Positions 26,038 through 36,086 of a stretch of 64,000 nt of DNA are shown piece after piece. The notes beneath the pieces are model-generated. The model was not told where the DNA came from and searched no databases. It saw only the letters and a program-made list of their open reading frames with translations. Position numbers and translations under genes: made by a program. Origin of the DNA: Candidatus Cryptobacteroides faecipullorum (GTDB taxonomy: Bacteria; Bacteroidota; Bacteroidia; Bacteroidales; UBA932); assembly GCA_017694885.1 (NCBI GenBank), contig JADIMH010000015.1, forward strand, positions 62,001-126,000, read 5' to 3'. Numbering within the stretch: position 1 is the stretch's first letter; every line of letters begins with the position of its first letter.

Positions 26038-28341
26038 CTATTTCTTTCTCGCTTTTCTTCCCGTCGGTTTGGTGGACGAGACTATTTCCTTGCAGGCATC
26101 TTCGGTCAATGCCGCGGTGTCTGTGCCTTTCGGTATCCTGTAGTTCTGGCCTGCATGTTTGATGTACGGTCCGTAATTACCGTCTATTACCTGGATGTCG
26201 CTCTGAGGAAAATCAAGCAGGATTTTTTTTGCAGGCCTGTTCTCAGCCTGGACGATAAGGCCGATGCAGGTTTCGAGGTCCACTTTCAACGGGTCGGTCC
26301 CGCGCGGCAGGGAAATGTTCCTGTCTCCGTATTTCATGTAAGGTCCGAAACGTCCTTTGGTGCATATGATATCCATGCCGTTGTACTGGCCGACCGTCCT
26401 GGGAAGTTCGAAAAGCCTTAACGCCTCTTCCAGAGTGATGCTTTCGATCAGCTGTCCCGGCCCCAGGCTTGCAAACTGCCTGTCGTCTCCTTCCCCTTTC
26501 TGCACATAAGATCCGTATTGTCCGTATTTCGCCACTATGGGTTTCCCGTCCTGCGGATCATGCCCCAGTTCTCTGCTGACATGACTGTACTGATGGTCGT
26601 TGAGCACTGTCTCGACTTGTTTGTGGAACGGGGCATAGAATGATGCGATGAGTTCGTTCCATGCCATGTTCCCTTCGGCTACCTGGTCGAAATCCTTTTC
26701 GACATCGGCCGTGAAACCGTAGTCGAGGATCTTTTCAAAATTGTCTACGAGATAGTCTGTCACTATCATCCCGATTTCCTGCGGCAGGAGTCTGCCTTTG
26801 CCTGCTCCGATTATCTCGGTCTTCTCTACCTGGCTTATGGTCCCGTCTTTGAGAAGCAGGTTCTTCACCGGAATCTTTTCACCCTCCTTGTCTCCCTTTA
26901 CTATATAGCCGCGCCCTTTGGTCAGCGTAGAGATCGTAGGAGCATAGGTAGACGGTCTTCCGATACCCAGCTCCTCAAGTTTCTTGACCAGCGTCGCTTC
27001 TGAATATCTCATCGGAGGGGCCGTGAATTTGCACTCGGCACACAGGCCTCTCTCTTCCATCAGATCGCCGGTGCGGAGTTCCGGAAGTATCACCTCGTCT
27101 TCATCCTGAGGCTCGTCGGAACTTTCCATGTAAAGTTTGAGGAAACCGTCGAAAAGCACTTCGGTGGCCTGTATGGAGAACAGTTCGGTGCCTTTGTCGT
27201 ATCCTACCTTTATGTCTGTCTTCATGACTTTCGCATCAGCCATCTGCGATGCTACGGTCCTTTTCCAGATCAGTTCGTAGAGTCTTTTTTCCTGAGGTGT
27301 CCCGTCGATCTCCGTGTGTTCTATGTATGTCGGGCGGATGGCCTCGTGGGCCTCCTGTGCACCCTTTGCCTTGGTCTTGTACTGCCGGGTTCTGGAGTAT
27401 TCCTCACCGAAGTTGTCGCATATGAAGCTTTTGGCAGTTCCCAATGCCAGAGAGGAAAGGTTTGTGGAGTCGGTCCTCATGTAGGTAATGAAACCGGCCT
27501 CGTAAAGTCTCTGGGCTATGCTCATGGTCTGGCTTACAGAGAACCTCAGCTTTCTTGCGGCTTCCTGCTGGAGCGATGATGTCGTGAACGGAGGTGCCGG
27601 AACCCTGACCCCTTCTTTCTTTTCGATGCTTTTGATCGAGAAAACGGCTCCGATACATCTTTTGAGAAATGCTCCGGCGCTTTCAATGTCCGGGAATCTG
27701 GTGTCGAGGACAGCCTTGACTGTAACGCCTTCCTGGGTTCCCTGCGGATGGAATACGGCTTCTACCTTATAATATTGTTCTTTGCGGAAGCCGATGATTT
27801 CCCTTTCCCTGTCTACGACCAGTCTCAGAGCTACCGACTGTACCCTGCCGGCGGAAAGTTTCGGCTGGATCTTTTTCCACAGGATAGGCGAGAGTTCGAA
27901 TCCGACAAGCCTGTCCAGAACACGGCGCGCCTGCTGGGCATCCACCAGATTCATGTCTATGTCTCTCGGGTTTTCAATGGCATGCAGAATCGCATTCCTG
28001 GTTATTTCATGGAAGACTATCCTGCGGGTGTTCTCCTTTTTCAGTCCCAATGTTTCATACAGATGCCATGAAATGGCTTCTCCTTCCCGGTCTTCATCGG
28101 ATGCCAGCCATACCGTCTTTGCACTTTTTGCGGCTTTTTTCAGTTCGGATACTATTTTCTTTTTGTCGGAAGGTATTTCATATTCGGGCTTGAAGCCGTG
28201 TCCGACATCGATGCTCAGAGAGTTGTCCTTAAGGTCTCTGATATGTCCGAAACTTGATTTTACGATATAATCCTTTCCAAGGAATTTCTGGATTGTCCCC
28301 GCTTTTGCCGGAGACTCGACGATTACAAGGTTCTCTTCCAT
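26038..28341 (-). CDS. topA: DNA topoisomerase I
   Basis: 767 residues from ATG 28341 (MEENLVIVESPAKAGTIQKF). The Toprim domain with acidic metal residues (WLASDEDREGEAISWHLYE) and the catalytic tyrosine region (EAGFITYMRTDSTNL) are intact. The C-terminal third has repeat units with GPYMKYG/GPYIKHAG and a basic KPTGRKARKK tail in place of the usual zinc ribbons. It relaxes negative supercoils in the cytoplasm. A longer frame to 28449 crosses the probable promoter and was not used. Confidence 0.95.
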   Translation of the reverse strand: MEENLVIVESPAKAGTIQKFLGKDYIVKSSFGHIRDLKDNSLSIDVGHGFKPEYEIPSDKKKIVSELKKAAKSAKTVWLASDEDREGEAISWHLYETLGLKKENTRRIVFHEITRNAILHAIENPRDIDMNLVDAQQARRVLDRLVGFELSPILWKKIQPKLSAGRVQSVALRLVVDREREIIGFRKEQYYKVEAVFHPQGTQEGVTVKAVLDTRFPDIESAGAFLKRCIGAVFSIKSIEKKEGVRVPAPPFTTSSLQQEAARKLRFSVSQTMSIAQRLYEAGFITYMRTDSTNLSSLALGTAKSFICDNFGEEYSRTRQYKTKAKGAQEAHEAIRPTYIEHTEIDGTPQEKRLYELIWKRTVASQMADAKVMKTDIKVGYDKGTELFSIQATEVLFDGFLKLYMESSDEPQDEDEVILPELRTGDLMEERGLCAECKFTAPPMRYSEATLVKKLEELGIGRPSTYAPTISTLTKGRGYIVKGDKEGEKIPVKNLLLKDGTISQVEKTEIIGAGKGRLLPQEIGMIVTDYLVDNFEKILDYGFTADVEKDFDQVAEGNMAWNELIASFYAPFHKQVETVLNDHQYSHVSRELGHDPQDGKPIVAKYGQYGSYVQKGEGDDRQFASLGPGQLIESITLEEALRLFELPRTVGQYNGMDIICTKGRFGPYMKYGDRNISLPRGTDPLKVDLETCIGLIVQAENRPAKKILLDFPQSDIQVIDGNYGPYIKHAGQNYRIPKGTDTAALTEDACKEIVSSTKPTGRKARKK

Positions 28342-28417
28342 TAAAATTTTCTGGTTTATGACAATTCCGGCAGAATCTTTCTGAGTCAATGAGATGACCT
28401 TTCCCGGTTTCGAAGTG

Positions 28418-28450
28418 CAAAGTAAGGAACAAACAAGGTAATTTTCCAAA
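28418..28450 (-). promoter_or_regulatory. Probable topA promoter
   Basis: The minus strand reads TTTG (28450-28447), a 21-base spacer and TTACTTTG (28425-28418), one base off TAnnTTTG. It lies 77 bases before the chosen topA ATG and back to back with the PBP1A box. Confidence 0.4.
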
Positions 28451-28459
28451 TTTTATCCG

Positions 28460-28467
28460 TATTTTTG
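28460..28467 (+). promoter_or_regulatory. -7 box of the PBP1A operon
   Basis: TATTTTTG matches TAnnTTTG and lies 25 bases before the ATG at 28492. This argues for the 28492 start rather than an upstream alternative start inside the promoter. Confidence 0.55.
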
Positions 28468-28491
28468 TGCCTTTGTATTAAATACAGGCTT

Positions 28492-30858
28492 ATGACTGAA
28501 AAGACAAAAAAAAGGATAACCAAGTGGTTCTGGATTATTTTTTCATTGCCTATTGCGTTGGTTATCTTGCTGTTACTGCTTGTCTGGGCTTTTGCTGACA
28601 TTCCGTCTTTCGAGGAACTGGAGAATCCGGACAGCAAACTTGCCACCCAGGTGATTGCAGAAGACGGAGAAATCCTTACGACTTTCCATATCGAAAACCG
28701 TTCATTTGTCAGCTATGACGAACTGTCCCCGTATCTGGTGCAGGCTGCTATAGCTACAGAGGACGTGAGGTTCTATGAACATTCCGGAATAGATTTCATA
28801 AGCCTCGGCAGGGTGCTTTTCAAGACCCTGCTTATGCAGGATTCGAGTCAGGGAGGCGGAAGCACCATAACCCAGCAGCTGGCCAAGACCCTGTATCCGA
28901 GAGCCGATGTCCGCAGCAGGGTTCCCGGAGTATATCAGATCAGGATGGTATGGGTAAAGCTCAAAGAGTGGATCACCGCAGTGAAGCTGGAGAGGAACTA
29001 TACCAAAGAGGAGATTATGGACATGTATATGAATGCCATATTCTTCGGGAGCAATGCATATGGAATCAAGGCTGCCTCTCAGACGTTCTTTGCCAAGAAC
29101 CCGTCTGATCTGACCGTCGAGGAGAGTGCGATGCTGGTCGGTATGGTAAACAAGCCTACACGATACAATCCTGCCCTGAATCCCGACAAGGCTCTTGTCC
29201 GCAGGAATTTTGTCATCGGCCAGATGGAAAAGGCCGGATTCCTGTCGGAAGCGGAAAAGGATTCGTTGTCTCTGATACCTATAACATTGTCCTATCAGGT
29301 GCAGGACCACAATGCCGGTATCGCCCCGTACTTCCGGGACATGCTGAGGCGTACCATGAATGCCGGAAAGCCGGAAAGATCCCGCTATGCCCAGTATGAG
29401 GACTTCGTGGCGGATTCGCTCCAGTGGGCGGACGATCCTTTTTACGGATGGCTGAACAAGAACAGGAAGCCGGACGGGACAGGATACAATCTGGATAAGG
29501 ACGGACTCAGGATATATACTACCATTAACTATAAGATGCAGCAATATGCCGAGGAGGCCGTGGCCGAACATCTCGGACAGGATCTGCAGAAGAATTTCTG
29601 GCGGGATCTGTCGAGGAAGAGAAACAAGCCTTTTTCCAACGATGTGGACAAGGCTACCATCGACCGCCTGATGTCGCAGGCACGGAGATGGAGCGACCGC
29701 TACAGGATCATGAAGGCCCGCGGCGCTTCGGAAAGCGAAATACGGAAGAGTTTCAGCGAGAAAGTGAAAATGAGGGTGTTCTCATGGAACGGCAAGGGGT
29801 ATATCGATACGCTGATGACTCCGGATGATTCCATTCTGTATTACAAGGCGCATCTGAGAGCGGCGTTTATGGCCATCGAGCCCCAGACAGGTCATGTCAA
29901 GGCTTATGTAGGCGGGCCTGAGTACAGGTATTTCAAGTATGACAATGTCCGTCAGGGCAAACGTCAGGTGGGATCTACCATCAAGCCGTTCCTTTATACG
30001 CTGGCCATGCAGGAAGGCATGTCGCCTTGCGACAAGGTGGTGAATGTCCCGCAGACTTTCATAGTAGGCAACGATACCTGGACGCCTCAGAGTACTGACA
30101 GCGATGAGTGGATAGGACAGACCGTGACCCTGAAATGGGGCCTTACGAAAAGCAGCAACAACATTTCAGCCTATCTCATGAAACAGTTCGGTCCGCACGC
30201 AATGGCCGAAATGATGCGTAAGATGGGTATAGGCAGCTATATCGAGGAAGTACCTTCCCTGTGTGTCGGTCCGGCTGATCTGACTCTGTATGAAATGGTT
30301 GCGGCTTATAATACCTTTCCTTCCCAGGGCGTCTACGTGTATCCTGTCTTCGTGACGAGGATAGAGGACAATATGGGAAATGTCCTTGCTGATTTCAATA
30401 CAAGGAAAAGGGAGGCCATAAGCGAGCATACGGCATATCTGATGGCCAATCTCATGCAGGGTGTCGTCCAGAGCGGAACAGGACGGAGGCTTATATGGAA
30501 ATACGGTCTGAAAGGGGAAATCGCCGGCAAGACCGGTACTACGAACGACCAGTCTGACGGCTGGTTCATAGGCTATACCCCTACAATTACGGCAGGAGTT
30601 TGGGTCGGGGCGGAAGACCGTCAGGTGCATTTCGAATCGCTTTCTTTGGGCCAGGGTTCCAATACGGCCCTTCCTATATGGGGCATATGGATGAAAAAGG
30701 TCCTTGAGGACGGGACATTGGGTATTTCAGCGGCGGACCGGTTCATAGCCCCGCCGGGCATGCATCTGAACCTTGACTGCGACGGCAGCGATGCTGATGC
30801 TTCAGGACAGGCTTCCAGAAGGACCGAAGAAGAGGCAGAGGATTATTTCTTTGACTGA
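28492..30858 (+). CDS. mrcA: Penicillin-binding protein 1A, bifunctional class A
   Basis: 788 residues: one N-terminal membrane helix, a GT51 glycosyltransferase domain (EDVRFYEHSGID, GGSTITQQLAKTLYP) and a transpeptidase domain with SxxK (GSTIKPFLYTLA), SxN (TKSSNNISAYL) and KTG (AGKTGTTND). It makes and crosslinks peptidoglycan on the outer face of the inner membrane. It heads a plus-strand group with ddl (23-base gap) and prmC. The C-terminus ends in an acidic tail. Confidence 0.95.
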   Translation: MTEKTKKRITKWFWIIFSLPIALVILLLLLVWAFADIPSFEELENPDSKLATQVIAEDGEILTTFHIENRSFVSYDELSPYLVQAAIATEDVRFYEHSGIDFISLGRVLFKTLLMQDSSQGGGSTITQQLAKTLYPRADVRSRVPGVYQIRMVWVKLKEWITAVKLERNYTKEEIMDMYMNAIFFGSNAYGIKAASQTFFAKNPSDLTVEESAMLVGMVNKPTRYNPALNPDKALVRRNFVIGQMEKAGFLSEAEKDSLSLIPITLSYQVQDHNAGIAPYFRDMLRRTMNAGKPERSRYAQYEDFVADSLQWADDPFYGWLNKNRKPDGTGYNLDKDGLRIYTTINYKMQQYAEEAVAEHLGQDLQKNFWRDLSRKRNKPFSNDVDKATIDRLMSQARRWSDRYRIMKARGASESEIRKSFSEKVKMRVFSWNGKGYIDTLMTPDDSILYYKAHLRAAFMAIEPQTGHVKAYVGGPEYRYFKYDNVRQGKRQVGSTIKPFLYTLAMQEGMSPCDKVVNVPQTFIVGNDTWTPQSTDSDEWIGQTVTLKWGLTKSSNNISAYLMKQFGPHAMAEMMRKMGIGSYIEEVPSLCVGPADLTLYEMVAAYNTFPSQGVYVYPVFVTRIEDNMGNVLADFNTRKREAISEHTAYLMANLMQGVVQSGTGRRLIWKYGLKGEIAGKTGTTNDQSDGWFIGYTPTITAGVWVGAEDRQVHFESLSLGQGSNTALPIWGIWMKKVLEDGTLGISAADRFIAPPGMHLNLDCDGSDADASGQASRRTEEEAEDYFFD

Positions 30859-30881
30859 TGGTAAAAACAGTATAAATAAAA

Positions 30882-31904
30882 ATGGTACGACATAAATATA
30901 ACGATATCGCTGTCATTTATGGCAGCGATTCTTCCGAATGGGAGATTTCTTGCCGCAGCGGAGAGTTCGTTTCTTCACGCATAGACGGCTCTCTGTATAA
31001 CGTATATGAAATTTTCGCCAGATTCGGCAAGTGGCAGCTTGTAGCTTACCGGATGAAGGATTCCGTGAGGGTGGTACTCCCTCAGGACCGGAGACCGGAA
31101 ATAGACAAGACGGACTTTTCCGTATCCGTATCCGGGCGCAGGGTTAAATTCGACTTTGCATATCTGATGCAGCATGGCACACCTGGAGAAAACGGGCTGA
31201 TACAGGGTTATCTGGAAATGCTCTCAGTTCCGAAAAGCAGTTGCAGTGCATTCGTATCGGCCATTACATTCGACAAGTTCTCTTGCAAGGGTTATCTCAG
31301 GAATGTCGATTTCGTAAAATGCGCAGACGATGTATTCATGAGGAAAGGGGATGATGTCGAGGCCTTTGAGAAGGAAGCTGCCGAAAAGCTCGGCTTTCCC
31401 ATGTTTGTAAAGCCTACCGATGGCGGATCGAGCTTTGGAGTCACTAAGGTAAAAAGGCAGGAGGAGCTTTCCGAAGCGGTAAGGCTGGCTTTTTCTGAGG
31501 GAAATACTATTCTGGCAGAAAAATATGTTCCGGGCAGGGAACTTACCTGTGCGGTATATTCTGACGGAAAGGAAAATATCGCCCTTCCCGTGATCGAAAT
31601 CGTCACGGAGCATGAATTTTTCGATTATGATGCCAAGTATAACGGTTTCAGCAAGGAGATATGTCCTGCGGAAATCCCTTCAGAACTTACTGCCCGTGTT
31701 CAGGATACATCGAGGAAGATATATGAGAGATTAGGATGTTCTGGTGTAGTGAGGGTGGATTACATATTGGCGGAAGATGGACTTTATTTTTTGGAAGTCA
31801 ATACGATACCTGGGATGACCAATGCATCTCTGGTTCCTAAGATGGTAAGGACGGCAGGACTTGACATGACATCGTTCCTGACGGATATCATAGAAAACTT
31901 ATAG
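30882..31904 (+). CDS. ddl: D-alanine--D-alanine ligase
   Basis: 340 residues, ATP-grasp fold. HGTPGENGLIQGYLEML, VKPTDGGSSFGVTKV, and the metal site VDYILAEDGLYFLEVNTIPGMT are present. The omega-loop carries the Lys-Tyr pair (DYDAKYNG), which is typical of D-Ala-D-Ala rather than D-Ala-D-Lac ligases, so ordinary vancomycin-sensitive precursors are expected. It supplies the dipeptide used by MurF; the operon link to PBP1A fits wall synthesis. Confidence 0.94.
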   Translation: MVRHKYNDIAVIYGSDSSEWEISCRSGEFVSSRIDGSLYNVYEIFARFGKWQLVAYRMKDSVRVVLPQDRRPEIDKTDFSVSVSGRRVKFDFAYLMQHGTPGENGLIQGYLEMLSVPKSSCSAFVSAITFDKFSCKGYLRNVDFVKCADDVFMRKGDDVEAFEKEAAEKLGFPMFVKPTDGGSSFGVTKVKRQEELSEAVRLAFSEGNTILAEKYVPGRELTCAVYSDGKENIALPVIEIVTEHEFFDYDAKYNGFSKEICPAEIPSELTARVQDTSRKIYERLGCSGVVRVDYILAEDGLYFLEVNTIPGMTNASLVPKMVRTAGLDMTSFLTDIIENL

Positions 31905-31909
31905 TTGCC

Positions 31910-32827
31910 ATGCTGTTGAAAGATTTTATTTCCGGTTCGGTTCAGGAACTGGAGCCGCTTTATGGTCAGGAGGAGGCCAAATCCATAGTCCTGATGTTGT
32001 GCGAAGCCGTTCTGGATACGAAAAGCTATACGCATATAGTCAATCCTGAATATACTGTAGACGGAAACAGGCTGCCTGAACTTGAAGCAGCCATGAAACG
32101 GCTGCAGACAGGCGAGCCTGTGCAGTATGTCCTCGGCTATACGGATTTTGCAGGGTACAGGTTCAAAGTCAATCCGTCTGTTCTGATACCTCGCCCGGAG
32201 ACCGAACAGCTGTTCAGGATTTCAGGGGAAAGCGTTGCGAGAAGAAGGCGAATGATGAGCGCTTTCGGGAAAAACGGAGTTAGGGTGCTGGACCTGTGTA
32301 CCGGTTCGGGGTGCCTTGCCTGGTCTTTGGCTCTTGCTTATCCGGGTACCAGGGTGCTTGGAACGGATATTTCGCAGGAGGCTCTTGATGTGGCTTCCCG
32401 GCAGGATTTCAAATCCGAACTGAAGAAATCGGGAGCAGTCCGTCCCGAATTCATACAGGCCGATGTCCTGGTGCAGGACGATTCCTCTCCACTGCATCAT
32501 GCCGTGGAGAAGTGGGGCGGGTTTGACATACTTGTGAGCAATCCTCCTTATGTGAGGGACTCGGAGAAAGCGGTCATGCGGAAGAATGTATGCGATTTCG
32601 AGCCTGGCACAGCCCTGTTCGTACCTGATTCCGATCCTCTCGTATTCTACAGGGCTATAGCCGTATGGGCAGGAATGGCGCTTGTAGACGGAGGCGCCGG
32701 TTTTGTAGAGATAAACGAGGCTTTCGGGCCGGAGACAAAGCAGGTATTTCAGAAGGAAGGTTTCTCGAATGTAGAGGTCAGCAATGACTTTTGCGGCAAA
32801 AACCGCTTTGTAAAATTCATAAAATAG
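31910..32827 (+). CDS. prmC: Release factor glutamine methyltransferase
   Basis: 305 residues. It has an N-terminal helical domain and a Rossmann methyltransferase domain with the SAM loop VLDLCTGSGCLAWSLA and the catalytic NPPY (LVSNPPYVRD). It methylates the Gln of the GGQ motif in RF1/RF2. It starts 5 bases after ddl. About 15 extra residues near RRRRMMSAFGKNG precede the SAM loop. Confidence 0.92.
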   Translation: MLLKDFISGSVQELEPLYGQEEAKSIVLMLCEAVLDTKSYTHIVNPEYTVDGNRLPELEAAMKRLQTGEPVQYVLGYTDFAGYRFKVNPSVLIPRPETEQLFRISGESVARRRRMMSAFGKNGVRVLDLCTGSGCLAWSLALAYPGTRVLGTDISQEALDVASRQDFKSELKKSGAVRPEFIQADVLVQDDSSPLHHAVEKWGGFDILVSNPPYVRDSEKAVMRKNVCDFEPGTALFVPDSDPLVFYRAIAVWAGMALVDGGAGFVEINEAFGPETKQVFQKEGFSNVEVSNDFCGKNRFVKFIK

Positions 32828-32901
32828 GCATTATATGCCACCAGAAGCCGTATTTGTCAATTAAACGTTTGTTTTTTAGCGAACACGGATAATAATCTTT
32901 C

Positions 32902-32913
32902 TCTTTGCAAAGA
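32902..32913. promoter_or_regulatory. 12-base palindrome before the unknown lipoprotein
   Basis: TCTTTGCAAAGA is a perfect palindrome that ends 13 bases before the ATG at 32927, with three more complementary T/A pairs outside one mismatch. It may be an operator or a small hairpin near the ribosome site. No clear TAnnTTTG box is nearby. Confidence 0.35.
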
Positions 32914-32926
32914 AAATACTGTTGCT

Positions 32927-34183
32927 ATGAGAAAGATTGTTTTTATTGTCTGCGGGGCTGCGGCCCTGATGCTTCATTCCGGCTGCGAACGTGTCGATAC
33001 CTGTCCGGGAGATAATGAAGAGGGTGCACTGCCCGTTTCCCTTGAAGATGTGGCATTGCTGCTCTCGGAAATCAATATCGGAGAAGAACAGCTCCGGGAG
33101 GTATCCGATGCAGTGTCGTCTTCATCGGAGAACGGTTATGATGAAGAGTATACCATGCGTGATCTGTTTAGCTGTCCCGGGGCGGGAGTCGGAGACAGTT
33201 CCATTCCAGGCAAGCTGAAATCAGGCGAAAGCGGATACAGATCTCCGATGAGGGATATGATAAGGGAGCATCTCCTGTCCGGGGCATCGGTTCTTTCTAA
33301 GTCCATGCCGAAAAAGCGGGAAGCCTTTACATCTTCTGTGGATGTGTTCCTGAAGGCACTTGAATCATCTGATATCCAGATATACTGGCCGTTCTCGGAA
33401 GACTGGGACGGGGAATCGTTGCCTGTCATAACCTTTGATCCGTGTGACGGCTCGGAAACCAATATCGGATACAGGGCTGTCGATGACGGAAGTGGCGTCC
33501 GCACCGTTGAAGAAGTCATAGTAGACGAGCGTTTTGCTTCCGAATATCCGGTCTGGGTTGTCAACAGGAATGACGATGCCGGGTTCACGTCCCTTGAAAT
33601 GTTGCGCAGGCAGGATCCTGAATGGGGAACTGGAGGAGGTTCCGTCATAGTAAAGCCACAAACACTGCCCTCTGCCCGGGCCGCATCATCTGACACGCCT
33701 GTCAGGACTCTGATATTGAAAGACTTCACTATGCTCAGAAATTATGACCCGTGGTTTGCCGGGGCATCGGAGTTCTTTGTCAAAATAGGCTCCGTAGAGG
33801 ATTTTACGGCCAGTACGGAAGCAGAACTGAAACTGTATAACCCAGCTGTAACGGATTTCATGATCGTAGTAAAGAGAAAATACGTCGGAAAGCCGCGGCC
33901 TTTCAATGCCGTTCTTGTCTCCGAGTGGACCGACCAACTGGAAAAATGCGCTCTTATGATAACGGAAGATGATGGCGGTACACGCACTTCATGGAAATGT
34001 TCTGCCGTAGTGAAGGTGGCGTCGAAAAGTTATGGCTTTGAAATAAATCTTCCATTCAATACCAGGGACGATATCGTCTGGAGGGGACAGCTCAGCCGCA
34101 GGTATCTGGAGGCCAATGACTGTGTGACGGGCCATTTCGGGGATGTCGACCTTACTTTCGAGATCCGTGAGTATCCATCCTGA
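32927..34183 (+). CDS. Lipoprotein of unknown function
   Basis: 418 residues. The N-terminus is a lipoprotein signal (MRKIVFIVCGAAALMLHSGC, lipidated Cys at 20). A Ser-rich, flexible segment follows (about residues 60-130), then a mixed region containing WPFSEDWDG and EYPVWVVNRND, and a C-terminal half rich in alternating beta-type residues ending DLTFEIREYPS. I recognise no family. It begins 99 bases after prmC. Its 3' end overlaps the convergent U32 gene by 32 bases. Confidence 0.75.
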   Translation: MRKIVFIVCGAAALMLHSGCERVDTCPGDNEEGALPVSLEDVALLLSEINIGEEQLREVSDAVSSSSENGYDEEYTMRDLFSCPGAGVGDSSIPGKLKSGESGYRSPMRDMIREHLLSGASVLSKSMPKKREAFTSSVDVFLKALESSDIQIYWPFSEDWDGESLPVITFDPCDGSETNIGYRAVDDGSGVRTVEEVIVDERFASEYPVWVVNRNDDAGFTSLEMLRRQDPEWGTGGGSVIVKPQTLPSARAASSDTPVRTLILKDFTMLRNYDPWFAGASEFFVKIGSVEDFTASTEAELKLYNPAVTDFMIVVKRKYVGKPRPFNAVLVSEWTDQLEKCALMITEDDGGTRTSWKCSAVVKVASKSYGFEINLPFNTRDDIVWRGQLSRRYLEANDCVTGHFGDVDLTFEIREYPS

Positions 34184-36083
34184 CGGTCATTTCGCATCTT
34201 GAACAGTCGAAATGCAGGATGAAACGCTGTCCGTTGTTCAGCAGGAACAGGTCTTTGGACGGTCCTGATTCCTTTGTCAGCCGCCGGCATAATCCGAGTT
34301 CATACCGGATGCAGTATTTGGTCCGCATGAGTTCCGCTTCTTTGAGGTGCGATATTTCGAAAGCGGGTTCGATCCGGCTTGCTCCGGCATTCGTGTATAT
34401 CTGGCGGGTTATCCTGTTGGACACGTTGGCTTTGTACGGGATTATATCAGGGACGGGCAACGGATGCTCCGTATTGATTCTGTCTGTCCGGTTCAGAAGC
34501 GGCCTTGCTTTGCAGTCCATGGCATCGAGCGCATCCGCAATTTTCCGTCGGATTCCGTTTATCGATGATACTGGCATCAGCGGTAATTGTCCGCAATCAT
34601 ACGCCAGACTCTTTACCGAAAACCGGTAATGCCCGGTATTCTTTGACATCTGGCCTGTGAATATGGCTTCCATTCTTTCCGTATTTTCCGCAGCCTGTGA
34701 TCCCTGTCCGTATGTTCCGGCAACTGTCCTGCCGTCTTCGCTTTCGGCTTCGACATAGACGGAAAAACCGTTGCCGGTATGTGTTATGCGGATATTTACA
34801 GATACATTGATGTATCTTGACGGGGTGTCTGTTTCGATTTTCTTTTCGAAAGCCGTATCGGTGTTTCTGTAGATTTTCGCTCCAAGAAAGAGTTCCGGAA
34901 CCGGTTTGCATTTGATTTCGAGACCGTTGCAGACATCTGCGCGGAACCCTGTGACTTCAGAGCTGCGGGATACGAAAGAGAAACCGTCCCCGTTGTTGAG
35001 TTTAAGTCCGGAGGAGCCGCGTTTTTTTCCGGACTCATCAGGACGTATGCGGAGCATGTCTTTACCTGGGCTGATGAAGGATACCGTTCCGACTTCTTCT
35101 CCCATGCCTTTTGCAGAGTCGAAAGTGGACCATTTCCCGCGCCTGCCGTCAATGAACAGCTGTGTGTATCCCCGATTGAAGGTCTTGTCGGGACAAGGGG
35201 TGAAACCGCCTTCGGCCCGTCCGAAAGACGCCCTGCGGAACAGTCCGTCCGACAATGCGACAATACGGTCCAAGGCCAATGAATAGTCCCGGACGATATT
35301 CTTTACGTATGACATGTTCTTCAGCCGTCCTTCGATCTTGAAGGATGTAATGCCTGCCTGTGCAAGATCAGAGAGCCTTTCCTTGAGGTTGAAGTCCTTA
35401 AGGGACAGAAGAGCCTTGTTTTTTACCAGTATCCTTCCGTTTCCGTCTTCAAGGTCATAAAGGGATCTGCAGGCCTGGGCGCAGGCGCCCCTGTTCGCAC
35501 TTCTTCCCGTAATGGCTTCGGACATATAGCATTGCCCGCTGTAGCAGACACATAATGCGCCGTGTACGAAAAACTCCAGTTCACAGTCTACGGCCTCACG
35601 GATCGCCAGTATCTGCTCCAGGGACAGTTCCCTTTCGAGGATCAGTCTTGAGAATCCCAGGTCTTCGTAGAATCTGGCCTGATCCGGAGTCCGTATCGCA
35701 CATTGGGTCGATGCGTGCAGCGGCAAGGAAAACCCATTGCCCCGGTTTATGCTTTCGGCTGCCATTTGGAGGATCGCAGGATCCTGTACTATTATGGCAT
35801 CGGCACCGGCATCCTGTGCGGCCAGCATCAGTTGGCGGGCATCTTCAAGCTCGCTGTCATACAGGATAGTGTTGAGAGTAATGAATATTCTTGCTCCGTA
35901 GCGGCGGGCATGGCTGCAAAGCGACCGGATGTCTTCAATACTGTTTCCGGCTGCCTGCCTTGCACCGAACCGCGGGCCTGCCATATATACGGCATCGGCA
36001 CCGCAGTCTATCGCCGCAATGCCGATGTCTATATTTCTGGCGGGAGCAAGAAGTTCCAGATCCCTGGTCTTGCAATCAGCCAT
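34152..36083 (-). CDS. Peptidase U32 family protein (RlhA/YrrO type)
   Basis: 643 residues. The TIM-barrel-like U32 core spans about residues 8-290 (ELLAPARNIDIGIAAIDCGA, LHASTQCAIR, ELEFFVHGALCVCYSGQCYM). Four cysteines (CYSGQC, RGACAQAC) could hold an iron-sulfur cluster. A long C-terminal part matches the extension of larger U32 proteins. E. coli relatives hydroxylate 23S rRNA or modify tRNA, so an RNA-modification role is more likely than proteolysis. It starts 3 bases after the TPR gene. Confidence 0.85.
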   Translation of the reverse strand: MADCKTRDLELLAPARNIDIGIAAIDCGADAVYMAGPRFGARQAAGNSIEDIRSLCSHARRYGARIFITLNTILYDSELEDARQLMLAAQDAGADAIIVQDPAILQMAAESINRGNGFSLPLHASTQCAIRTPDQARFYEDLGFSRLILERELSLEQILAIREAVDCELEFFVHGALCVCYSGQCYMSEAITGRSANRGACAQACRSLYDLEDGNGRILVKNKALLSLKDFNLKERLSDLAQAGITSFKIEGRLKNMSYVKNIVRDYSLALDRIVALSDGLFRRASFGRAEGGFTPCPDKTFNRGYTQLFIDGRRGKWSTFDSAKGMGEEVGTVSFISPGKDMLRIRPDESGKKRGSSGLKLNNGDGFSFVSRSSEVTGFRADVCNGLEIKCKPVPELFLGAKIYRNTDTAFEKKIETDTPSRYINVSVNIRITHTGNGFSVYVEAESEDGRTVAGTYGQGSQAAENTERMEAIFTGQMSKNTGHYRFSVKSLAYDCGQLPLMPVSSINGIRRKIADALDAMDCKARPLLNRTDRINTEHPLPVPDIIPYKANVSNRITRQIYTNAGASRIEPAFEISHLKEAELMRTKYCIRYELGLCRRLTKESGPSKDLFLLNNGQRFILHFDCSRCEMTVRMDTHGSRK

Positions 36084-36086
36084 TTA

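Noticed and set aside
30882..31904. Vancomycin-resistance type D-Ala-D-Lac ligase
   Set aside because: The omega-loop has the Lys-Tyr pair of D-Ala-D-Ala ligases and there are no vanH or vanX genes nearby.
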